DNA of 64,000 bases, from positions 262,501 to 326,500 of the forward strand of contig JBBMOA010000005.1 of the NCBI GenBank assembly GCA_037954235.1. Reading direction: 5' to 3'. The number at the start of each line of letters is the position of its first letter. Position 1 is the stretch's first letter. Made by a program: the position numbers and the translations under genes. The notes under the pieces are model-generated. The model was not told where the DNA came from and made no database searches. It saw only the letters and a program-made list of their open reading frames with translations. Of the stretch, positions 1 to 11,084 are shown piece after piece. Source of the stretch: Aulostomus chinensis. Taxonomy: Eukaryota > Chordata > Actinopteri > Syngnathiformes > Aulostomidae.

Positions 1-862
1 CGGAGACAAAGCAAAAGGTAGGCCATGGGATTTTCTTTGGAAGGAGAGAAAATGTCTCCACATCGAGAGCATCTGAACAATTGTGGCTACATTTTACCAG
101 CACCCAGAGCAGCCTGCAATGTTTCATGGCTCCTAACGTTTGACTCCAAGTTTCATCTTCTCTTGTGTACAGGGGTGATGGCAAATGGCAGATTTCTCCA
201 AGGGGAGATGGTGTGTGACACCAGGGCAGAGTCACCCAGCTTCAGAAGGGAGAACCATGCTGGGCTCATGAAGACAGGAGGTGTGTTTGGCCCTGAGCTG
301 AAGCCGACGCTTGAATTTCATGGAGGAGTTCTAATAGCCGTGGTCTGTGCTTTCATGCCTTTATTTCAACACTCAAGAATGGAAAGCTTTTATTTTGAAA
401 TGATCCTGAAGTCACTCCACATCCTAGTTTGACTCAGTGGTCTGTGCTGTCTTCAGAACAGGCCCAGAACACCCACTCAAAATGTGGAGTGTGTGGATGT
501 GGGACACCAATCAGAGATGTTGATTGTAAAGCTGTCGAAACTGCAGGAGGGAAGATCCATTCAAACCTTTATTGCCACGAGAGGCTCACTGGGGAGGCAG
601 AAACAGCACAGGAACAACGCAGTCCATTCACTTCCTCATAGGCTGCTCTCTTGCGCCCTCTACAGGGTCAAACTAGTTCTAGTTCTTCCAAGTTCCCACA
701 TCCTTCCCCTTCAGCGAGCTCTATATATTCCCAACAGGAAACAAAACCAGAACAAACAAGATTTTGGAGGAAGGTGCTGGACCTCCACCGCTCTGGCTGG
801 GCTGCTAGGAGGCTCCGCCCCCGTGAGCAGGCAACGCTTTTGCTGTCCTCTCCTCTTTTTCC
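1..862. other. Unassigned sequence
   Basis: No recognisable gene or transposon. The open frames here have no family resemblance that I can see and overlap one another in several frames, which suggests chance. Confidence 0.4.
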
Positions 863-869
863 TCACACA

Positions 870-904
<35 letters not shown>
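863..904. repeat. (CA)n microsatellite
   Basis: Nearly pure CA dinucleotide run, with a CGCG interruption near its start. Translations across it on either strand (TH or CV repeats) are artefacts of the repeat. Confidence 0.95.
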
Positions 905-907
<3 letters not shown>

Positions 908-1640
908 TGCCCAGCTCCCATCCACACAATCACCATCACAGTCACCTCCTTCCCACACTCAGACATTCTCCTCCTTTGACAATCAACCAGGAGAACTGCT
1001 GGACTGTGTGTGTGTTGACCTCTGACCTCCAGGTCAGACACCAGGACAATCAGTGCACTGTGGAATGCTTCTTACGCTGTATTGGTCTGAAGAGCGTCCG
1101 TATTGTAAATATTTCCTCATGGCCATGTTTTTCCATCCTGGTAATCTTGTCACTGTCTCATATTTATGGATTCACAATTATAAAGTACGGTGCCACTTGA
1201 ACTTCTTTGTGTTCAGCCTTGTCCTTCTGCACTCCTTGAGTGAATCCAGTCTTCTGAGCCTCGCCAAATCTCAGTTCCTTTTTCCTCCTACTTTGGGACC
1301 TCTTATTGACCCACTGGTGACACATTGGTGCTAAATTCAGTGTCATGTCCCACTGTAACAGAGGGCGCTGTTGTCCACCTTAGTCCCTCCCAAACTGATC
1401 ATTTCATCCATAGAGCAGAAGGCACCTTAGCAACAACTCTGGACTCTGCTGGCCCCCTAAAGTAGAAAACTATGAACCCAAGGAAACAAGCACCTTGGTA
1501 CGGTTGTGGAACCTGACAGCTTCAACAAGAAACCCAGAAACTGGAGAGAAGATGGCGCTGCTCCAAACTGGAGGAGTCACATGGAGTCTGGCAAGATGGC
1601 CTTAGAACCTAGAAGAAAGCCCCTGGTAGAACCAGAGCAG
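905..1640. other. Unassigned sequence
   Basis: No convincing coding similarity. The last 250 bases may already belong to the 5' part of the L2-like LINE that follows, because the composition is similar and no boundary is visible. Confidence 0.35.
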
Positions 1641-3120
1641 CCGACTACTCAGCACTAATAGAGTAACTCAAGAACAACCCAGGTTCCTCTTCAGTACTGG
1701 AGCCAGACTGACAGAGAGCCACGGCTCTACTGAACCAAGTAGTCCTGTTTCCCTGGGCAGCAAAGAGTTCATGGACTTCTTTAACGACAAAATTCTCCTG
1801 ATTAGAGAGAAACTTCTTCTCCTGCTGCCATCAGCTGACAACATGGCCCCTAGAACCCAGAACCTTAGAGGCAGCTGGAGGACCAGACACACACTTGGAT
1901 AGTTTTTCTCCCATCAGCCTTCATGAGCTCAGTTCAATAATGTCCTCCTCTAAACCTCCACCTGTCTCCTGGACCCCATCCCAACTAAGCTGCTCCAAGA
2001 CTCTCTCCCCTCGTTAGCCCCTCCCTCTTAGATATGATCAATGTGGCGCTGGTATCTGGTTCCGTCCCTCAGTCCTTTAAAGTAGCAGGAATGAAACCCT
2101 CCTCATAAACAAGCCTGGATCCAGAAGTTCTACCAACTACAGACCAACATCACATCTTCCTTTTCTCTCCAAGGTTCTGGAGAAAGCAGCTGCTAAACAG
2201 CTCTGGGACTTCTCCACAGCAACAGCTGATTGGAGGATTCAGTCAGGTTCCAGGTTCATCCTAGCACAGAAACAGAACTAGTCAAAGGTACCAGTGACCT
2301 CCTACTGGTACCAGATGAGGGACTGGTCTCTGTGCTGGTCTGATTAGATCTCAGTGCAGCTTTGATACCATTGACCACCATATCCTTCTACAGGGACTGG
2401 AACCTGTCACTGGTATGAAAGGAACCACACTAAACTGGTTCAGGTCATAGTTACTGGGTAATCTCAGTTGGTACCAGTTAATGATGGTTCCTCTGAGACC
2501 ACTACAGTCAGTTCTGGTGTTCCTCAAGGGTCGGTGCTTGGACCAGTCCTCTTCACCCTGTACCTGCTTCCTCAGGTCACATGATCAGGAAACTCTCCAT
2601 TAATGTTCACTGCTATGCAGACGACACTCAGCTGAACTCATCAATGATCCACATGGAACAAACCAGCTGACTGAACTGGAGGCCTGTCTGAAGGACAGGA
2701 AACATGAAGGACCATCATTTCCTTTATTAAACTCTGATAAACTGAAGTTCTGGTGCTGGGCCCAAACACCTGAGGACCACCTGATCTGATGAGACAGGTA
2801 CCCTGGATGGCACCACCCTGGCCCCCAGCACCACTGTAAGGAACCTAGGAGTTCTCTTTGACCAGGACCCTTTAACTCCCACATTAAATCTCCAGGACGC
2901 CTTCTTCCATCTACGTAACATCGCTAAGATCAGACACATCCTGGCTCAAGAAGATGCAGAAAAACTAGTCCCTGCTTTTGTCACTTCCAGGCTGGATTAC
3001 TGCACCTCCCTCCTACCAGGCTGGACTAATAAGTCCCTAAAGACTCTCCAGCTGGTCCAGAACGCTGCTGCCACGTGTTGACTAGAACTGGTAGCAGAGA
3101 CCAGGTCTCTCCTGGACCAG
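1640..3120 (+). mobile_element. Decayed L2/CR1-like LINE, reverse transcriptase remnant
   Basis: Translating in shifting frames gives an ordered set of LINE reverse transcriptase blocks. They are a pre-RT stretch like FFNDKI near 1,780, LSKVLEKAAAKQL near 2,165, LDLSAAFDTIDHHILL near 2,350, SGVPQGSVLGPVLFTLY near 2,515, and HCYADDTQL near 2,610. The catalytic YADD itself is intact at 2,614-2,625. A C-terminal block like VTSRLDYC and LQLVQNAAA follows at 2,980-3,075. No frame is open for more than about 90 codons, so at least several frameshifts separate the blocks. The match stops shortly after the LQLVQNAAA block, so the 3' end is missing. The order and wording fit the L2 clade common in fish. 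It is a dead copy. The 5' boundary is uncertain. Confidence 0.8.
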
Positions 3121-4340
3121 AGGAAAAACTGGGGAGTAATTTTCCCAGAGTAATTATTTTAGAGTTATTATTTTCCTCTTCAGTAGTCGTATCTACTCAT
3201 TTGGAGTCATAAATATCTCCTGTGACCAATAGAGTGAGAGCAATTTTCCAGAAGAATTTCTATTGGAGTAATACAGCAAGGCCCCGCCTACTATGTCCAG
3301 GTTTTTGAATTCTAAAGGCGCCATTGTCTCAGCCCGCACTTCTCCGCATCGGCATTACTCAGCACTCGCAGAGTCTGCAGACGGGACCACAATAATACCG
3401 TACATTGGACTTCATATTTTTCCTCACTTTGATGGATCAGAAACCAGGTCAGACTATTATTGTTTAACTTAGTAAACAGCAATGTTTGTTACTGATTTGC
3501 AACTTTTCAGCTGGCCACAGCTACTTACCCACAGACGTTAGCATGTTTGCTAGCACCAGGAGTACTACTAATTATTAGGAACAGTATTGGCAAGGCTATA
3601 TCATGCATATTCATTCGTGTATTTACAAGGGAGGGATGGTTCACATTAAAAATCAATATGTCGGTTTTCACATTCATGTGAATCGTCCAGAATTAACCCT
3701 GAAGCTCGTTTCCATCTGCAGCCCCTGAGCAGGCTTTTTGTGGTCATAAAACTATCCATACAAAAACTGACATCGATAAACTATGCAACAAGACAAGTAG
3801 ACATCGTACAGGAGACGGAACAATTGTTCGACGTTTTAATGGTGGCCGCACTCGCCGAGACACGTGTGTTTGACTCTGAACAGAGTGATTTGGTTTGCTT
3901 GTCCTTCATATCTCGTCCGCCGTACATCTACAAAACGCTGAATTTTCGAATCATATAATGTCAAATCATATAGTCAATGCCTGAACTGTTGTGCCCGATG
4001 TCGGTGGTTTTCAGCAAGTAGTCCGGGGACCCCCAGTTGTCCTTGAGCGAATTCCAGGTGGTCCCCAGCTAAATGGAGAGTTGCTAACCCAAACTGACCC
4101 TTCTAGATTCTTTAGCTCTTGACCCTTCTAGATCTTTAACTCTTGAGGTTTTATTGCACAACCAAGAGTCCACTTGTGTTATATTGTATCTCTTTATTTG
4201 CCTCAAAGGATGCAAGCTGTCAGGGTGAAGTGTCTCCACAGGCAGAAGTCCATTTGCTATGAAGGGCAACTGACCTTCAATTCATTTTTGGAGTGTGGTG
4301 AGTGAAACAAATTGCACATGGAATAGAATTGTCATCTACC
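3121..4340. other. Unassigned sequence
   Basis: No recognisable coding region. The stretch 3,280-3,420 is somewhat CpG-rich and is followed by an ATG and a GT at 3,431-3,448. That could mark an old first exon or the 5' end of a repeat, but I cannot support either. Confidence 0.3.
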
Positions 4341-4344
4341 AAAT

Positions 4345-4565
4345 AGTGTATTTTGACTGCAGCCCCCATCTATAAATATGTTGTTCCAGGGGCCCTGAGA
4401 AAGATTTGAGTTGAAAATGTTTGCTTTAAAAAATTATATTTAGACAAATATTTGCACAAATTTTAATGCTTTTTCAAAAATGGCAGTTGTACGAGCTCAC
4501 AAAACAGCACTCAGTGGTGCACTACAAGCTTGTATATCTGCTAATATTGATATTCAAACAGTTTT
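4345..4565 (+). repeat. Dispersed repeat, copy 1 (hAT-derived?)
   Basis: Shares an ordered series of words with copies at 4,605-4,915 and 8,883-9,085: CCCCCATCTRWAWAT, TGTTGTTYCAGG, an AAAGATTTGWGTT block, then GTGCACTACAAGCTTGT. Heavily diverged. The third copy begins with a hAT-like terminus, which is the only basis for the class suggestion. Confidence 0.5.
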
Positions 4566-4604
4566 CTGAAAAGAACAACAAAAAAGTCTTATGTTTTTGT
4601 ATCA

Positions 4605-4915
4605 GTGGCGCTCAATATTTCATGTCAAGGATCCCCCAAAATTATATGTCTTTGGCCGCAGACCCCCATCTGAATATCTGTTGTTTCAGGGACAGAAGCA
4701 AAGATTTGTGTTACAAATGTTGACTGTGAAAGATTTTAGGCACCTTTTCAAGATTCTTGAAAAAATATCAGATCTGCAAGCTCATAGTGCACTACTCGGG
4801 GGCAGACTTTGCGCTTGTAGATCTTCTATTTTTCAACAGTTAAAGCATGACGCTATAATGCTTAAAACACCAAGAGGTGTTCCCGCCCAAAATGGGTTAA
4901 TGGTTAAAGTGGTTT
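4605..4915 (+). repeat. Dispersed repeat, copy 2 (hAT-derived?)
   Basis: Longest of the three copies. Contains GCAGACCCCCATCTGAATAT, then TGTTGTTTCAGG, AGCAAAGATTTGTGTT and GCGCTTGTAGATC in the same order as the other copies. Any protein read from it is not meaningful. Confidence 0.55.
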
Positions 4916-5965
4916 GAATTATAGTGACACAGATGCATGGCCTTTAATAATAATAAAATAAATACATTGCAGTCAGATTCATCAATGTTGTGCAATCTTG
5001 TTTTGTCTGCAGTTTCCAAGAAATTTGAAATTCCAATCTTGGATTTAAAAGTCTATGACGATCTGAACACTGAGGTTGATGAGTAGGCGTTTACGTTTCT
5101 TGTGAATAAACCACACCTGGGTGTGCTTGAGGTGCGTTTACCTCAAGGCTCACATCCTGAAGGTGTGGCACTTATTACTCGGAGTCATATAATGCACACA
5201 GTCCTTGCTAACCTAGAATGTGAAGTATTTTTGCACTTCAAAATGCTCTTTGTTTCAAAACACCCAATGTAATGCAACATGGATCCATCCTCATCGAACA
5301 TAATCTTTTTCCATTCTACGTGTTGCAAATGATCCCCTCTTGCTGATAGTATCACACCTGGACTGCTAGATTCAGCAAGCCCCTCAAGCCACTCCATTGC
5401 CAGCTCCAGAAGCTCCTTTCTCAGCTCCAGTGTGGAAAACGAGGGGGACTCTGATGACGTCATCATTTTGCAGCCAAGTCCTGCCCGAAGTAACAGAGCT
5501 GACCAGACTCGTCTCGCTCAGGTGAGCCTTGATGACTGTTTGAAATCGAGATGCTGATTCTGATAAGGGGGAAAAGCCCATGTACAGTTTTGAAGTAAAG
5601 GGGGGATGGTGGCCACTCACTTATTCTCGTGCCTTCATATTGTCATTTTGACTCAGCCCCCTTCGTGTTGCAACCTGAGATTGACAGAATAGTCGTTTAC
5701 CTTCTCCCACTTCGATGATTGAAAGGATTCTGAAGGAGAAACCTGGAGGGGAGAGGATCATGAATGAGCATGCTCAGACAAAAAGTCTGACAGATTCTCG
5801 GAGACGTGACATGGTGAAGATACTGGTGGCACACATGGCCAGTGAACATGGGTATGACGGCATTATGAACATGAGCACCCAATGTACACTTTTTGTTTTA
5901 ATTGGTGCAGACCAAGAGCCTTTTTTTGCAGAAGGCATCAGGAAACAATACTTTTGTTTGTATCT

Positions 5966-5993
5966 TGTGTGTGTGTGTGTGTGTGTGTGTGTA
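5966..5993. repeat. (GT)n microsatellite beside a splice acceptor
   Basis: About 13 GT units lie directly before TACCCTGTAG, the acceptor of the exon at 6,002. The repeat stands where the polypyrimidine tract of this intron would normally be. Confidence 0.9.
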
Positions 5994-6189
5994 CCCTGTA
6001 GGGCAAGTCCTTCAAGGCGTGTCAAAGAGGAATGTGCAATGGGCATCACTGCCTTGTTCCCTTATCTGGCAGACCCCCAGGGCAATTTGGGCCATGTAAG
6101 TAGATAAAACAAGTCTGTAATTGCTCAAAATAGGACTGTTGAGTGCATTGTAAACAACATATTATTGAACATTTCTGGATGCTGAGCTT

Positions 6190-6770
6190 TCTCCTAGTTC
6201 AGCACTGCAGATGTCAGAGCCTTTGACTCCTAGTTCAGCACTGCAGATGTCAGAGCCTTTGACTCCTAGTTCAGCACTGCAGATGTCAGAGCCTTTGACT
6301 CCTAGTTCAGCACTGCAGATGTCAGAGCCTTTGACTCCTAGTTCAGCACTGCAGATGTCAGAGCCTTTGACTCCTAGTTCAGCACTGCAGATGTCAGAGC
6401 CTTTGACTCCTAGTTCAGCACTGCAGATGTCAGAGCCTTTGACTCCTAGTTCAGCACTGCAGATGTCAGAGCCTTTGACTCCTAGTTCAGCACTGCAGAT
6501 GTCAGAGCCTTTGACTCCTAGTTCAGCACTGCAGATGTCAGAGCCTTTGACTCCTAGTTCAGCACTGCAGATGTCAGAGCCTTTGACTCCTAGTTCAGCA
6601 CTGCAGATGTCAGAGCCTTTGACTCCAAGTTCAGCACTGCAGATGTCAGAGCCTTTGACTCCTAGTTCAGCACTGCAGATGTCAGAGCCTTTGACTCCTA
6701 GTTCAGCACTGCAGATGTCAGAGCCTTTGACTCCTAGTTCAGCACTGCAGATGTCAGACCCTTTGACCTT
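6190..6770 (+). repeat. 36-bp minisatellite, 16 units, open in one frame
   Basis: Fifteen near-perfect units plus a diverging sixteenth. Each unit encodes MSEPLTPSSALQ, and because 36 is a multiple of three the frame stays open for 212 codons (6,211-6,849). One unit has CCAAG for CCTAG near 6,626. Each unit carries CTCCTAG/TTCAGCACTGCAG, so splice-acceptor-like AGs are repeated in every copy. The first copy sits behind a good acceptor (TTTCTCCTAG, about 6,190). It lies inside the SAMD3-like gene remnant, where the next exon would be expected. Whether it is translated is unknown. Confidence 0.95.
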
Positions 6771-6997
6771 GATTTTAGCAGTTCTTCAAGAAGGGTGCGT
6801 GTTTTTTCATTTTAAGGAGAAAATAAAAGAAGAAAAAGTTATTATGTGAACAGTGCAAAGAATGCTTTTTTGCTCCAGTGGTGACAAATAAGACTGGGGC
6901 TCTGCTGTGATTTAAGTAATTTCATTTATAAACAATATAAACCAAAAAAAATTCCATAAATTAGAAAATAAGTGTTAAAAAAGTAGTGACATTGGCT

Positions 6998-7033
6998 GAT
7001 CTACAAGCTCACAATGCTGTGAGATTGTAGATC
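6998..7033. repeat. Short hairpin (16-bp stem, 4-base loop)
   Basis: GATCTACAAGCTCACA and TGTGAGATTGTAGATC are reverse complements with one mismatch, separated by ATGC. The motif AAGCTCA..GTAGATC also occurs in the dispersed repeat at 4,605-4,915, so the hairpin may be a remnant of that family. Confidence 0.8.
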
Positions 7034-7269
7034 TTATGTTTTCACTAGTTTGGGTCTTGGGCAAACATCTAGATGCATCCTGCAACTGGAAAGTGTCGCA
7101 GCAGTATGTGTGGTTCCAACACTTCCAGGTGGTCCAGATGCTGGCGACAGAACCCCTTTCAGCGAGGAAAAGCAGCTAACCACAGAAACCCAGTGTCATG
7201 AGGCCATCGCACTGATTGTAAAGGACCACACTAGTCCTTGCATGTGTTTGTTTCATCTCAGTGAAATAT

Positions 7270-8630
7270 TCTAAATGTGTATTGTTTACATTCCGTTTTA
7301 TTAACAAATATAAACTCTCAAAGTTATTAATTAATGCTTCTATTTTTGTGTGTGTGTTTTAAAATAGTTGGTAGGTGAAGTTGTGAGTGACTACTGTATG
7401 TGTAGGACTGTTGTATGGATTTGGGAGATTGAATTTTGTCCTCTGAGTGACACCGTAGCTCCACAAGAGGGAGAGACAGGTAAAGGTAACCCAACAGGAG
7501 TTGGTAATGAGGAGGCTGCTTTGTTTGAGCCTGGGCCACAAAGGTTTGATCTCCAGGCTCCAGCGTAACTTCTGCTTCATTTGCACAGAAAAGAACATTG
7601 ACGCCTGTTTAAACAGAAGAAAAGATTAAAAGTATTGAAGCATCCTTGGTGAGCGCAGTGAGGTATGTTTGTTTATCTTGAAACATTGTATTATTGCAAC
7701 ATTGTGAGTTTGGATCAGTGTGCATGGAACACTTTGTTTGAAGGAATGTTTGGTTGATGTTGTAATATTATGGACAAAATTATGAAGATTGTACTGTGTT
7801 CCATGTGTGACATGTAGAGCTGGCTCAGGTGAGCCCCTGCATGGTTTCTCCCTCTCTTTCTGTTTCCCTCCTCCCTCTCCTGCTCTTAGGAAAGATCCAG
7901 GAGGACTCTGGCTGCTTCCTGTTCTGCCCTCCCACCTGACATCTGGGAGAAGAGTTGATTGGAGCCTGGTTGCCCCTCCACCTGGCTGGTTCCAGGGAGG
8001 CCTCTTTATCAGCCACTCCCCTGCTTTGTTCTGGGTCTCTCTCTCTCTCTGGCGGCCTGCTGAGCAACATACTCTGAGAAACCACTTTGTAAGATCAACT
8101 TATTTGGAAGTGGGAGGTGGTCGGTTGAGGTTAGATTGGGGTACCCCACACCTTACATCACGTAGTCTTCTTTTGTATACCACACTAGTTTATGGGTTGG
8201 TGCCATCCTTGTACGTTTTTGACAACCTTGATGAGTTAGACGGGCAGGCCTTTTGCTACTTGTGTTTCTTGTGTCAGGAAGATTTCAGTTAGGCCTTGTT
8301 TTGATATGTTAAGTTAATTTGTTTGGCACAATCCCCTCACGGCCTACCTTCCCTCCCACTTTGTACACAACTCTTGTTGTTTTGATCACCCCTTTGTGAA
8401 ATAAATAATTCTTGCACTGATAATTTTCCACTTGGCTGTTTGTGTTATTCCTTGTGTTGCCGCAAGGAACGTAACATACTGTGAAGACTGTATGGTGACT
8501 TGTTTGTTTTATGTTTTGTATACTCTGACACAGTTTTCACGGTGCTCTGGTGAACGTGACGACGCTGCTCTCACTAAAATAAAAGACGCCTTAGGCATCA
8601 GTCGAGACTCTCTTTGGGGATCCAAGGGTT
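7270..8630. other. Unassigned interval inside the SAMD3-like remnant
   Basis: Separates two exon-like blocks of the gene. Holds a CT-rich tract (7,845-7,900), a short (TC)n near 8,037-8,050 and an AATAAATAATTC near 8,400. It could be an intron or an inserted element; I see no terminal repeats that define one. Confidence 0.35.
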
Positions 8631-8882
8631 GCTACACTGATGAAGCATACAACTGATGAGGTAATCATGAAGGAGAAGATGAAACAGACCTTCACCCATC
8701 GCCAAGCAATGGTTCACAATCCAGTGAAGTCCTCTGAAATATTCACCACCTTTCCAAGACTTCCTGACATCGCAGGAATGGTGTGTGGCTCTTGAAATGA
8801 AACATAACTAACCCTTTTACAGCTGAAGCCGATTCTAAAAAAAAAGGCTTCTAAATCCTGTTTTCTGAAAAAACTTTCTGTC

Positions 8883-9085
8883 AGGGGTTCTCAAACCATT
8901 CCATGACAAGGACACCAAAAATGATGTGTAATTGGCCACGACCCCCATCTGAAAATGTTGTTTCAGGTCCCCCCAGAAGCAAAGATATGAATTCAAAACG
9001 TGTGCCCTCAAAGAATATATCAAAGATTTGTGCCACCTTTTCACTATTAGATCCACGTGAACTTGTATCATGTATACGCTTGACT
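8883..9085 (+). repeat. Dispersed repeat, copy 3, with hAT-like terminus
   Basis: Begins CAGGGGTTCTCAAACCATTC, which resembles the terminal inverted repeat of many hAT/Charlie elements. It then follows the same word order as the copies at 4,345 and 4,605. No matching far terminus was found. Confidence 0.5.
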
Positions 9086-9110
9086 TATAAGTACACATGA
9101 GTTCAAAGTA

Positions 9111-10266
9111 TCATGAACAGATAATACATAAGACAACAGAAAAACACTTCCTATCAATCTCAGCAACAGAAAGCATTTCCTGAAGCCACCTCTTGAAACA
9201 TGGAGCCCTCCAGTTTAATAATTTGAATTCTTTAGCTGCAACCATGCCTGCTTGTAGAGCCTGTTTTTGAAAAGGAGGAAGAGTCCTCGTCCTGTCAGAG
9301 CAACCAAATACAGCAAAGTTCCAGTCTTGTTTGGAAAACCAATCCAATATATCCCACCAGAAGTTACTGAGAACAGGACAGTGCCAGAAGAAGTGTGCCA
9401 TCGATCCTTCAGCACTACGACATCCATCATACGTGGGAGAAACAGATCCAAATATCTGACTAAGCCCAATTTTGGAAAAATGAAGTATACGCAAGACTTT
9501 GAATTGAATCAGTCTGTATCTCGAATCGATGGAACATTCCTGTACACTGACCAGGCTTTCCTCCCACAGTGCCTCTGACACTGGGACGTCCAGTTCTTTG
9601 GCCCAGGCCTCCCTGAGAGGACTGGCGTCTACTGGAATCAAAGGCAGTGACCAAGCGAGAAATCAAATGTTGGGAGTTCCACGTGAGAGAAGTAAATCTT
9701 CAAAGATGTTGCTCTTTGGTTTAATGGTGAACTCTGGAATATCCTCGCACACAATGATGCCAAAGTGTGTCTGAGGAAGGAGGTGTTCAGATTGGAGCTG
9801 AAGGAATGAAGCAGATTTGTTATCAACCATCTTCTCCAGTGGAACAGAGTCCTCTCTTCCTCCATTCCAGAAGCACACTGTCCATCATCGCTGGCTTGAA
9901 CAAATGGTTCTATGATACAGGTGTGTGGATTGACACATCTGACATTCCAAGCAATTGTTTAATAAGATTCCAGATCTTCAGAGGGTTTCAAAGAATAAAG
10001 TTATGACCAAGTCATTTGTCAGCAGGCTGCGCTCCCCAGTAAAGCAGTGCAGGAAGAGAGGTCCCTGAAACTGACACAGACTGGATTTTCAGCCGGGACG
10101 GGGAGACAGCAGACCAGTCATCGCCAGGGGAGCCCCACTGTCCAGTTTTCTGATGAATCGTCCCTACTTGAAAGGGCTCAAGAATACACAAGTGGTATTC
10201 CTCTTGGTTTGACCATTTATTTTGAAGGGACCAATTTGGAGCAGGTAAGAGTCCTAGGATGGACAA
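9111..10266 (-). mobile_element. L1-like LINE, C-terminal ORF2 fragment
   Basis: On the minus strand, 9,641-9,111 is open for 176 codons. It reads like the C-terminal part of a fish L1-type ORF2: SRYRLIQFKVLRILHFSK, then a zinc-knuckle-like CRSAEGSMAHFFWHC, then LSNFWWDIL. The frame then shifts near 9,640-9,680, and 9,878-9,663 reads LQLQSEHLLPQTHFGII and PKSNIFEDLLLSRGTPN, again as in L1 ORF2. Further upstream, to about 10,266, a third stretch includes LPALLYWGAQP, which looks like the same protein. The endonuclease and core reverse transcriptase are absent. It is a 5'-truncated, frameshifted copy, the usual fate of L1 insertions. Confidence 0.75.
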
Positions 10267-10536
10267 GGAAATAAAAGGGTATATTTCAGTTCCAAGAATA
10301 ATTTACATTTCCCTTCAACATGAGCAAAATCATGCTAATTATGCAGAGCCCAATTTACTTGTAAACAATACTTTTCTATTTATAATTTACACATTCGCAC
10401 CATCGCATTCAAGTTTGACTATGAAGGAGGAGGCTAGTCATGCAATATGGACAGAATGATCATCAGAAATCCATGAAACAATGTTTCCAGGATCACTACA
10501 TAAGGCTTGGCCTGGTCTAAGCTACTTTGTGATCTA
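10267..10536. other. Unassigned, AT-rich
   Basis: No gene or repeat family recognised. Confidence 0.3.
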
Positions 10537-10786
10537 TATTATTATGATTATGATTGTTGTTATTATTATTATTATTGTTATTATTGTTATTATGATTATG
10601 ATGATGATGATGATTGTTATTATCATTATTATTATTATTGCTATTATTGTTATTATTATTGTTATTATGATTCTGATTATTGTTATGATTATTATTATTA
10701 TTATTAGGATTATAATTATTATTGTAATTGTTATTATTATTGTTATGATTATGATTGTTATTGTTATTATTATTGTTGGTGTTGTC
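10537..10786. repeat. (ATT)n / (TTA)n microsatellite
   Basis: About 250 bases of TTA/TTG/ATGATG trinucleotides. All long frames across it (poly-I, poly-N or poly-Y) are repeat artefacts. Confidence 0.95.
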
Positions 10787-11084
10787 AAGCATTAGCCAAA
10801 TTAGCCACACACTATGAAACAATACATCATCATCATAGTCCTTTGAATTAGATGACACTTCATTGAATGCCTGCAGACTAGCACACACTATCAGACTACA
10901 TTCCCCATAATCCTCTGCGACATCAGGAAACAAATTGGTGTGCTGTTTTCAAACTCTTGTTTCCAACTAAACAGCCAACAGCAACAGATGCACTTTGTGA
11001 CACACATTGAGAACATGACCGCTGCATCAGTGGACTATGGACGACATCAAGTTGATTCAAATGTCTTCATTTTAAATTCACCAA
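10787..11084. other. Unassigned sequence
   Basis: No recognisable gene or repeat. Confidence 0.3.

Larger units (their letters stand above)
5012..8785 (+). pseudogene. Broken multi-exon gene of a fish-expanded SAMD3-like family
   Basis: Several exon-like blocks lie in order on one strand with consensus splice sites. E1 (about 5,012-5,131) encodes SKKFEIPILDLKVYDDLN, a PB1-like N-terminal domain, but has a TAG at 5,084-5,086. E2 (about 5,347-5,520) is a serine-rich linker with SDDVIILQPSPARS, ending CAG/gtgagc. E3 (about 5,693-5,851) reads IERILKEKPGGERIMNEHA and KSLTDSRRRDMVKILVAHM. E4 (6,002-6,095) joins it in frame, reading RRVKEECAMGITALFPYLAD and ending CAT/gtaagt. Later blocks are SEEKQLTTETQCHEAIALIV near 7,150-7,240 and KEKMKQTFTHRQAMVHNPV near 8,660-8,720. 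Domain order matches my recollection of a multicopy uncharacterised fish family related to SAMD3. The in-frame stop, the missing 3' exons and the repeats in the gaps argue for a pseudogene. An expressed gene with a misread stop is possible but less likely. Confidence 0.6.

Noticed and set aside
7825..8292. Overlapping frames of 86 and 167 codons on opposite strands
   Set aside because: Low-complexity CT-rich start, no recognisable domain and no splice context.
10534..10933. Poly-isoleucine and poly-asparagine frames
   Set aside because: Direct translation of an (ATT)n microsatellite.
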